A stretch of 8,970 nucleotides of DNA from Treponema sp. (GTDB taxonomy: Bacteria; Spirochaetota; Spirochaetia; Treponematales; Breznakiellaceae). The stretch is taken from NCBI GenBank assembly GCA_031278025.1, contig JAITLF010000213.1, positions 1-8,970 on the forward strand. Direction: 5' to 3'. This document shows, piece by piece, positions 1-4,766 of the stretch (its first letter is position 1; every line of letters starts with the position of its first letter). The translations under genes were made by a program, and so were the position numbers. A model generated the notes under the pieces. That model searched no databases. It had not been told where the DNA came from and worked only from the letters and a program-made list of their open reading frames with translations.

Positions 1-78
1 CGGGGGGCCCGGAACCGGTCTGGCCGCCAGGACAATTTCTTTAGTGCGCTGAGGTACATCTTCAGTCGTTTTCTCCAT
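1..78 (-). CDS. NADP-dependent oxidoreductase, N-terminal fragment (MDR superfamily, CurA/leukotriene B4 dehydrogenase-like)
   Basis: Reading leftward from the ATG at 78 there are 26 codons before the window ends, so only the N-terminus is present. The core KEIVLAARPVPGPP resembles the opening strand of the zinc-independent medium-chain dehydrogenases related to curcumin reductase CurA and leukotriene B4 12-hydroxydehydrogenase, which typically begin with a motif like xxIVLAxRPxGxPT. Those enzymes use NADPH to reduce alpha,beta-unsaturated carbonyls in the cytoplasm. The ATG at 78 is the only usable start: the frame stays open upstream to a TAG at 184-186 but contains no other ATG, GTG or TTG. 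No clear Shine-Dalgarno sequence precedes it. It is divergent from thyX. The family assignment rests on one short motif, so it is tentative. Confidence 0.5.
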   Translation of the reverse strand, partial: MEKTTEDVPQRTKEIVLAARPVPGPP

Positions 79-184
79 GAGAACTGGTCCGCTTTTATCC
101 TTTTCGTCTGGGGAGATGAACCCGATGGGTGATACTTTGAATTCCTGGCGTTTATCCCTGTATCCCTTTATTTCCCGCTCCGGC

Positions 185-196
185 TAGTATATACTA
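185..196. promoter_or_regulatory. Palindrome TAGTATATACTA, possible paired -10 elements or operator
   Basis: TAGTATATACTA is a perfect 12-base palindrome in the divergent intergenic region. It contains TATACT, a five-of-six match to the sigma-70 -10 box, at 190-195 on the plus strand and mirrored at 191-186 on the minus strand. The matching -35 candidates are poor: TTTATT at 167-172 for the plus strand and nothing recognisable for the minus strand. It could serve as one or both -10 boxes or as a small operator. The promoter call is inference. Confidence 0.3.
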
Positions 197-198
197 AC

Positions 199-222
199 CT
201 CCGCGGCTAAAAGCCGCCGGAG
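199..222 (+). other. Stem-loop upstream of thyX
   Basis: CTCC (199-202) pairs with GGAG (219-222) and GCGGCT (203-208) pairs with AGCCGC (212-217), leaving a single bulged C at 218 and a loop of three A. That gives ten base pairs in 24 bases. No T-run follows on either strand, so it is not a standard intrinsic terminator, and no gene converges on it. If the palindrome just upstream acts as a -10 box, the hairpin would sit near the 5' end of the thyX transcript, where it could stabilise or regulate the message. That role is inference. Confidence 0.4.
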
Positions 223-299
223 CCTCGATCCACATGAAATCACGCATTTCTTTATATGAATTATGCAAAGTCCCACAGGCTCCCAGGTAAGGATACTTT

Positions 300-1196
300 A
301 TGGCCCATTGCGTTGTCGAAGAAGCTGAAGCGATACTTGACCGGGAATTCCCGGCGCTGGATAAAGGATTTGTCCGGCTTGTCGATTATTTGGGGGGGGA
401 TGAACGGGTGGTTCAGGCGGCCCGTGTTTCCTACGGGGATGGAACCCGGACCTATAGGGGGGACGCGGGGCTTATTGATTACCTCTTGCGGAATGGGCAT
501 ACATCGCCCTTTGAACAGGTTGTGCTCACGTTTCATGTAAAGCTCCCCATCTTTGTGGCCCGTCAATGGGTCCGCCACCGTACCGCCCGGCTCAACGAAA
601 TATCCGGGCGCTATTCGGTGATGAAGGATGATTTTTACGTCCCCGACGGCACGGACATAGCTTTCCAAAGCACCGGCAACAAACAGGGCCGCGGGGAATC
701 CCTGGACGCCGCCTTCGCAGGACAGGTCCGGGCCGGACTGGAGGAAGGACAGCGGCGGGCCTATGGCGATTACCGCACCCTTATAGATACGGGGGTGGCC
801 CGTGAGTTGGCCCGGATCAATCTGCCGCTGTCCCTGTATACGGAGTGGTATTGGCAGATAGACCTCCACAACCTGTTTCGCTTTCTGGAACTCCGCCTGG
901 ACGCCCATGCCCAGGCGGAAATACGCCGGTACGCGGAGCTGCTTCTTGAGATAACCCGCACGGTGGCGCCCCGGTGCTGCGCCTCTTTTGAGAACCACCG
1001 CCTGGGGGGAGTCCGCTTTTCCCGTGACGAATTTGCCGAACTCTGCCGGCGTTTGGGGGCGGCGGGGGCCGGAGAACCCCTCCTGGAAGGGAAAGCCCTG
1101 GAACGGTTTGAAGAGAAATTACAGGGGAAACCGCCACAGAAACCAGGCGACGGGCAGCAAATAACACATAAAACGAATACGCACATGGGGAGATAG
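300..1196 (+). CDS. thyX: Flavin-dependent thymidylate synthase ThyX
   Basis: This 298-residue cytoplasmic enzyme makes dTMP from dUMP, using methylene-tetrahydrofolate as carbon donor and FAD with NADPH for the reduction, so tetrahydrofolate rather than dihydrofolate is released. The diagnostic ThyX motif RHRTARLNEISGRYS is at residues 92-106. Other family landmarks are GHTSPFEQ near residue 66-73, the NKQGRGE segment that follows the ThyX motif, and the late helix ending in RTVAP. The length fits the longer ThyX subgroup of about 300 residues rather than the roughly 220-residue thermophilic form. The last twenty or so residues are a polar, probably disordered tail. The ATG at 300 has AAGGA six bases upstream. 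It is the first gene of a probable five-gene operon; the next start lies 7 bases beyond its stop. Confidence 0.97.
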   Translation: MAHCVVEEAEAILDREFPALDKGFVRLVDYLGGDERVVQAARVSYGDGTRTYRGDAGLIDYLLRNGHTSPFEQVVLTFHVKLPIFVARQWVRHRTARLNEISGRYSVMKDDFYVPDGTDIAFQSTGNKQGRGESLDAAFAGQVRAGLEEGQRRAYGDYRTLIDTGVARELARINLPLSLYTEWYWQIDLHNLFRFLELRLDAHAQAEIRRYAELLLEITRTVAPRCCASFENHRLGGVRFSRDEFAELCRRLGAAGAGEPLLEGKALERFEEKLQGKPPQKPGDGQQITHKTNTHMGR

Positions 1197-1203
1197 TTTC
1201 TGA

Positions 1204-2394
1204 ATGCCGTCCTTTTTCACGTTTTTTAGTCCCTTTACAAAAGAAGCCCTGGAAAGCTGCCGGGAGGATATTATTAAACATAATATCCGCAGCCTGTTTA
1301 TCATGAGCCTTGTGGCAGCGGCGCTCATCGGACTCTTTAGCTTCTTTCCGGCACTGCTGGAACGGCGGATGGATACCGGCGTCGCGTACCTTATCACGGC
1401 TGTAGTGGAATCTCTTGTTGTTCTTTATGCTTCGTATCTCCTTAAACATGAAAAATGCGAACCTTCGGATGCCTGCGCCGGTTTTCTGATTTTTTATGGT
1501 TCCCTTATGGCGTTTGGCATATTCCTTGGGATTATTAAACACCCTGATGAATATGCCACGCTTGTTTTAGTGTTTTTTGTCGGCGCCCAAATTCTCTTTG
1601 TGATAGATTTTATGCGCAGCCTGATCCTCAATCTGGCAACGGTACTCGTTTTTTCACTTTTTTCTATTTTATTTGAACCTTTCGATATATGGATATTTAA
1701 CGTCGCGGGCATCATCATTGCGGGGCTGGCGGGCATGATTATTACCCGGTACATGTACTACACGATCATCAAGGGAATGATAGCGACACGGCGGCTTGAG
1801 TTTGAGCGGAACCGTTTTCGGGAAGAGAGCATTAAAGACGAGTTGACCGGCCTTTCCAACCGCCGAGATTATCTCCATGCGGTGAATTTCTACATCTCCG
1901 TGTGCCAGCATGTGCATCAGACCGTATGCGCCATCATGATGGACGTGGACTTTTTCAAACTTTACAACGATCACTACGGGCATCTTAAAGGGGATATGGT
2001 ACTCAAGGCCATAGGGAAAGAACTCCAAGCCCTGATCGAAGAGGAGCGTGTTTTTGCCGCACGGGTGGGCGGGGAAGAATTCATCGTGCTTTGGACTGAA
2101 AACCGCGTCTCCGAGGCGGAACGGGTGGCGATAAAACTGTGGCAGAAGATCATCGGCTTGCAGATACCTCACGAAAAATCCCCCGTTGCCCCGTATGTAA
2201 CCGCCAGTCTGGGACTCTATATCCTGAGGGGAGGTTCCTCCGATTCCGTCGCGGACTTCTACAACAACGCGGACGCCGCGCTGTATGAGGCGAAAAGACA
2301 GGGCAGAAACGGCATCATGCTGAGGGATTCGGAGAACAGCGCCCTGCGCCCGGTAGACCCGGCGCTGCTTGAAAAAAAGCTGGGCCGCCGGTAA
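1204..2394 (+). CDS. Membrane-anchored diguanylate cyclase (GGDEF domain)
   Basis: This 396-residue protein should make cyclic di-GMP from two GTP at the inner face of the membrane. Residues about 30-185 form roughly six hydrophobic helices, an integral-membrane sensor region that I cannot assign to a named family. The linker around 190-210 is followed by the GGDEF domain from about 209 (DELTGLSNRR). The metal-binding aspartate lies in MMDVDFFKLYND (D247), the active-site loop is GGEEF at 289-293, and the domain closes with NADAALYEAKRQGRN near 355-369. The signature is intact, so it is probably active. The product-inhibition site (RxxD, five residues before GGEEF) is absent: the aligned residues are EERV. 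GGGGAG at 1187-1192 serves as ribosome binding site, about 11 bases from the ATG. It starts 7 bases after thyX, so the two are probably co-transcribed. Confidence 0.94.
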   Translation: MPSFFTFFSPFTKEALESCREDIIKHNIRSLFIMSLVAAALIGLFSFFPALLERRMDTGVAYLITAVVESLVVLYASYLLKHEKCEPSDACAGFLIFYGSLMAFGIFLGIIKHPDEYATLVLVFFVGAQILFVIDFMRSLILNLATVLVFSLFSILFEPFDIWIFNVAGIIIAGLAGMIITRYMYYTIIKGMIATRRLEFERNRFREESIKDELTGLSNRRDYLHAVNFYISVCQHVHQTVCAIMMDVDFFKLYNDHYGHLKGDMVLKAIGKELQALIEEERVFAARVGGEEFIVLWTENRVSEAERVAIKLWQKIIGLQIPHEKSPVAPYVTASLGLYILRGGSSDSVADFYNNADAALYEAKRQGRNGIMLRDSENSALRPVDPALLEKKLGRR

Positions 2395-2402
2395 ATTTTT
2401 TT
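2371..2402 (+). terminator. Weak hairpin plus T-run at the end of the GGDEF gene
   Basis: A run of seven A (2372-2378) and a run of seven T (2396-2402) flank a short CTGG/CCGG stem (2380-2383 with 2388-2391, loop GCCG). The element overlaps the last codons of the cyclase gene and resembles an imperfect intrinsic terminator. It may reduce transcription into the downstream acetyltransferase gene, or be a chance structure. The core stem is only four pairs including one G-T, so the call is weak. Confidence 0.25.
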
Positions 2403-2453
2403 GTATCGCGGGCTCCCGGCCTGGCGAAATTGCGCGTTTTAGAGGAGGCCAAG

Positions 2454-2945
2454 ATGATCCGTCCGGTTACCCCGGAAGATGCCGCGGCTATCTGCGGTAT
2501 TTACAATTACTACATCGAAAACACCACCGTTACTTTCGAGGAAGAGGCGGTTCCGGTTCCGGTGATGGAAAACCTGATTAACACGGTAACGGCGAAGTAC
2601 CCGTGGCTCGTCTATGAAGAAGGGGAAGAACTCCTGGGCTATGCCTGCGTCCACCCCTGGCATAAACGCTCGGCCTACCGCTTTACGGTGGAGGATTCCA
2701 TCTACCTGGGGCGCGGGCAGACGGGAAGGGGCCTGGGCAAGGCCCTGCTTGCCCGCCTGCTTGAGGAGGTGTGGAAGCTGGATGCCCACGCCCTGATGTC
2801 GGTGATCGCCTGCCCCAACGAGGCAAGTACGGCCCTGCATGAACGATTCGCCTTCAAACCGGTGGGCTGTTTTGCCCAGGTGGGGTACAAGTTCGGACGG
2901 CGCCTGGACGTCGGCTATTGGGAGCTGCTACGCCCTTGCCCGTAA
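2454..2945 (+). CDS. GNAT N-acetyltransferase, phosphinothricin/methionine sulfoximine acetyltransferase (PAT/MnaT) family
   Basis: This 163-residue cytoplasmic enzyme should transfer acetyl from acetyl-CoA to an amino group. The PAT/Bar/YncA-type family signature is clear: MIRPVTPEDAAAICGIYNYY at the start, GYACVHPWHKRSAYRFTVEDSIY at about 62-84, the acetyl-CoA loop GQTGRGLGKALL at about 88-99, and ACPNEASTALHERFAFKPVG at about 119-138. Characterised relatives acetylate phosphinothricin, methionine sulfoximine or methionine sulfone, but the substrate here cannot be read from sequence. The start at 2454 is chosen because AGAGGAGG (2441-2448) sits five bases upstream; an in-frame TTG at 2430 would place that site inside the gene. 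It lies 59 bases after the cyclase gene, and its end overlaps the start of the export-protein gene. Confidence 0.92.
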   Translation: MIRPVTPEDAAAICGIYNYYIENTTVTFEEEAVPVPVMENLINTVTAKYPWLVYEEGEELLGYACVHPWHKRSAYRFTVEDSIYLGRGQTGRGLGKALLARLLEEVWKLDAHALMSVIACPNEASTALHERFAFKPVGCFAQVGYKFGRRLDVGYWELLRPCP

Positions 2946-3424
2946 CATCATTCACCGCCTGGTTCTTTACCGCACTGCTGGCGTTTCTGCCAATCTCGGA
3001 GCTGCGGGGGGCCATCCCCTTTGCGATGGCCAACGGCATACCCTGGTACTGGGCGTATCCTTTTGCCGCGGGCCTTAACGCGCTGGTAGCGCCGGTCTGC
3101 TGGATCTTCCTCTCCACCCTGCATAAGCTCTTCCTAAAGATGCCCTGGTACCGGCGGTTCTTCGACCGCTTTATTGAAAGGGCACGGGCAAAGCTGCACG
3201 GGGGGGTGGAAAAATGGGGCTGGCTCGGCGTCGCCGCGTTTGTGGCCCTGCCCCTTCCCATGACCGGGGCCTGGACCGGCACCCTGGGCGCCTGGGTACT
3301 GGGCTTGAGCAAACGGCGGACCCTGCCTGCGGTGATCCTGGGAGTAACCGTGGCGGGGGCCCTTGTTACCGCGGTCGTTGTTCTGGGGGTCAAGGCCGCG
3401 GGCATTTTTGTTACCGGACGGTAA
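2936..3424 (+). CDS. Small multidrug export family membrane protein (COG2426, PF06695-like)
   Basis: This protein of about 162 residues is an integral membrane protein with hydrophobic segments near the N-terminus (FTAWFFTALLAFLPI), in the region AYPFAAGLNALVAPVCWIFL, and in two C-terminal stretches (WLGVAAFVALPLPMTGAW and LPAVILGVTVAGALVTAVVVLGV). The LPISELRGAIPFAM motif and the PLPMTGAWTGTLGAWVLGL segment are typical of the COG2426 'small multi-drug export protein' group, whose real substrate is poorly known. There is no ATG start. I favour TTG at 2936, eleven bases after GGGAG (2920-2924); an in-frame TTG at 2918 is the alternative and would add six residues. Either way it overlaps the acetyltransferase stop, which suggests translational coupling. 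Confidence 0.88.
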   Translation: MPVTSFTAWFFTALLAFLPISELRGAIPFAMANGIPWYWAYPFAAGLNALVAPVCWIFLSTLHKLFLKMPWYRRFFDRFIERARAKLHGGVEKWGWLGVAAFVALPLPMTGAWTGTLGAWVLGLSKRRTLPAVILGVTVAGALVTAVVVLGVKAAGIFVTGR

Positions 3425-3441
3425 CCAGGAGGAGCCGCGCT

Positions 3442-4287
3442 ATGATAATCGGAATTGATATAGGCAGTACCACCACCAAGGCGGTATCCATTGAGCCTGA
3501 ACGGGCCGGGGGCGGGGCCGGTCAGCACATTAAGAAGGTCAAGACAAAGGCGGCGGATGTGATTACAGCGGCCACGGGCGCGCTGGGTAAGATGCTGGTG
3601 GAAAACAACCTGCGAATCGGCGAAATCACGCGTATCATGATCACCGGGGCGGGAGCCTCCAAGGTGAACACGGACCTGTTCGGGATTCCCACGGAAAAGG
3701 TGGACGAGATTCGGGCAATCGGCATAGGGGGCATGTTCCTTTCGGGGAAACAAGACATCATCATCGCCAACATCGGCACGGGAACCGCCGTCATTGACGC
3801 CCGTCCGGGCGCCATCACCCACGTGGGGGGTTCCGGCGTCGGGGGCGGGACCATCCTGGGGCTGGCGAAGAAGCTCCTTTCCCTGAGCGACTTCACCGAC
3901 ATCATGGAACTGGCGGAACAGGGAAACCTGAACCAGGTGGACCTGCTTATGGAGGACATTATGGACATGAACCTGAGCTTTTTGAACCCCGAATCCACCG
4001 CCAGTAATTTCGGGAAGATGCTGGACACGGCCAGGAACGCGGACATTGCCCTGGGGATACTGAATATGGTGTATCAGGTAATCGGTATGCTGGGGGTTTT
4101 CGCGGCAAAGATCAAACATACCGACCGGATCATCGTTACCGGGAACGGCAGCGATAACCCCATTGGCAAGAAGGTGCTGCAATTCATCACGGATCTTTAT
4201 TCGGTGCATTTTGAGTATCCCCCTGATGCCGAATATACCACCGCCATAGGCGCCGGGTTGTCCTGGCCGGGCGGGGCTCTGCCCTGA
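3442..4287 (+). CDS. coaW: Type II pantothenate kinase
   Basis: This 281-residue cytoplasmic enzyme of the ASKHA fold should phosphorylate pantothenate with ATP, the first step of coenzyme A synthesis. Visible motifs are the N-terminal phosphate loop GIDIGSTTTKAV (4-15), the second phosphate motif ANIGTGTAVI, the glycine-rich HVGGSGVGGGTILGL, STASNFGKML, and the late adenosine-binding VTGNGSDNP. They follow the order seen in Staphylococcus aureus CoaW. Where S. aureus CoaW has an arginine before VGG, this protein has a histidine. The start at 3442 follows AGGAGG (3427-3432); the longer open frame from 3214 lies over the export gene and is not used. The last residues, SWPGGALP, extend past the usual end near AIGAG and are encoded by a GC-rich repeat. 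It is the last gene of the rightward operon, 17 bases after the export gene. Confidence 0.92.
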   Translation: MIIGIDIGSTTTKAVSIEPERAGGGAGQHIKKVKTKAADVITAATGALGKMLVENNLRIGEITRIMITGAGASKVNTDLFGIPTEKVDEIRAIGIGGMFLSGKQDIIIANIGTGTAVIDARPGAITHVGGSGVGGGTILGLAKKLLSLSDFTDIMELAEQGNLNQVDLLMEDIMDMNLSFLNPESTASNFGKMLDTARNADIALGILNMVYQVIGMLGVFAAKIKHTDRIIVTGNGSDNPIGKKVLQFITDLYSVHFEYPPDAEYTTAIGAGLSWPGGALP

Positions 4288-4308
4288 CCTCGCGGGGCTC
4301 TGCCCCGC
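4271..4308. repeat. GC-rich tandem repeat and hairpin at the coaW 3' end
   Basis: GCGGGGCTCTGCCC occurs twice, at 4271-4284 and 4292-4305, exactly 21 bases apart. The second copy extends into a perfect seven-pair hairpin, GCGGGGC-TCT-GCCCCGC, at 4292-4308. The coaW stop (4285-4287) lies between the copies, so the first copy is translated as the tail of the kinase. The hairpin may help end the rightward transcript, but no T-run follows on either strand (ACCCCTGC after it), so it is not a standard intrinsic terminator. It may be a copy of a dispersed palindromic repeat, which this window alone cannot show. Confidence 0.55.
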
Positions 4309-4458
4309 ACCCCTGCTGGGAGGTCCGGGGGGCCTCTGAAAGCTATACGGCCGCCGCGAATCTATCGTTACAAACTTTTCGCATATTCTTGAATCGTCCT
4401 GGAGGCTGTTCCAAAACCCGCGCCGGCGTTCAGCGCCCCGGTTTGCCCGCTCAGAAAC
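4309..4458. other. Intergenic DNA between the coaW hairpin and the palindrome array
   Basis: This is part of the 479-base convergent gap between coaW and the response regulator gene (4288-4766). I see no supportable gene, RNA or promoter in it. The short segment just before 4459 ends in CTCAGAAAC and may be a decayed edge of the 21-base array, but the similarity is weak. Confidence 0.5.
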
Positions 4459-4689
4459 GCTCCATTGCTGATCAAGAATGCTCCATTGCTGATCAAGAAT
4501 GGAGCATTCCTGATCAAGAATGGAGCATTCCTGATCAAGAATGCTCCATTGCTGATCAAGAATGCTCCATTCCTGATCAAGAATGCTCCATTCTTGATCA
4601 GGAATGCTCCATTCTTGATCAGGAACGCTCCATTCTTGATCAGGAACGCTCCATTCTTGATCAGGAACGCTCCATTTCTGATCAGGAAT
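4459..4689. repeat. Eleven-unit 21-base array of TGATCA palindromes with invertible 5-base spacers
   Basis: Eleven uninterrupted 21-base units start at 4459, 4480, 4501, 4522, 4543, 4564, 4585, 4606, 4627, 4648 and 4669. Each is a 5-base spacer followed by a 16-base near-palindrome centred on TGATCA. The spacer is GCTCC in nine units and its reverse complement GGAGC in units 3 and 4. The palindrome varies by position: ATTGCTGATCAAGAAT in units 1, 2 and 5; ATTCCTGATCAAGAAT in 3, 4 and 6; ATTCTTGATCAGGAAT or the same ending in AAC in 7-10; ATTTCTGATCAGGAAT in 11. A twelfth, decayed unit follows at 4690-4710. All eleven units keep GATC. Four of six reading frames are open through the array only because 21 is a multiple of three. 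It lies between two convergent operons. Its function is unknown. Confidence 0.93.
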
Positions 4690-4730
4690 ACTCCGGAATT
4701 GTTCGGAAAGGCTCATTGTTCGAGCGCAAA

Positions 4731-4751
4731 GGCGCCCGTAAAACGGCTGCC
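4731..4751 (-). terminator. Possible weak terminator of the sensor operon
   Basis: About 16 bases past the response regulator stop, an imperfect hairpin is formed by GGC and CCGT at 4731-4739 with ACGG and GCC at 4743-4751, with one internal mismatch, one wobble pair and a loop of three. Read on the minus strand it is followed by TTT and then GCGCTC. The T-run is short, so termination here is possible but weakly supported. The palindrome array further on could also serve. Confidence 0.25.
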
Positions 4752-4766
4752 GGCCCCCGCCCCGCC

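Larger units (their letters stand above)
79..299. other. Divergent intergenic region between the oxidoreductase and thyX
   Basis: This 221-base stretch has no convincing ORF. It should hold the promoters for the leftward oxidoreductase gene and the rightward thyX-led operon. What can be seen is a 12-base palindrome at 185-196, a stem-loop at 199-222, and a ribosome binding site for thyX (AAGGA at 289-293, six bases before the ATG). I do not recognise a riboswitch here. Confidence 0.6.

Noticed and set aside
261..998. Minus-strand open frame opposite thyX
   Set aside because: It is a shadow of thyX, which has an unmistakable catalytic motif and a ribosome site in the opposite direction.
4459..4689. 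CRISPR array
   Set aside because: The between-repeat segments are five bases long and identical apart from orientation, the repeats are 16 bases and palindromic, and there are no cas genes in the window.
2854..4716. Long minus-strand open frame of 620 codons across the export gene, coaW and the palindrome array
   Set aside because: It is antisense to two well-supported genes, has low-complexity composition, and crosses the repeat array only because 21-base units never shift frame. It has no recognisable domain.
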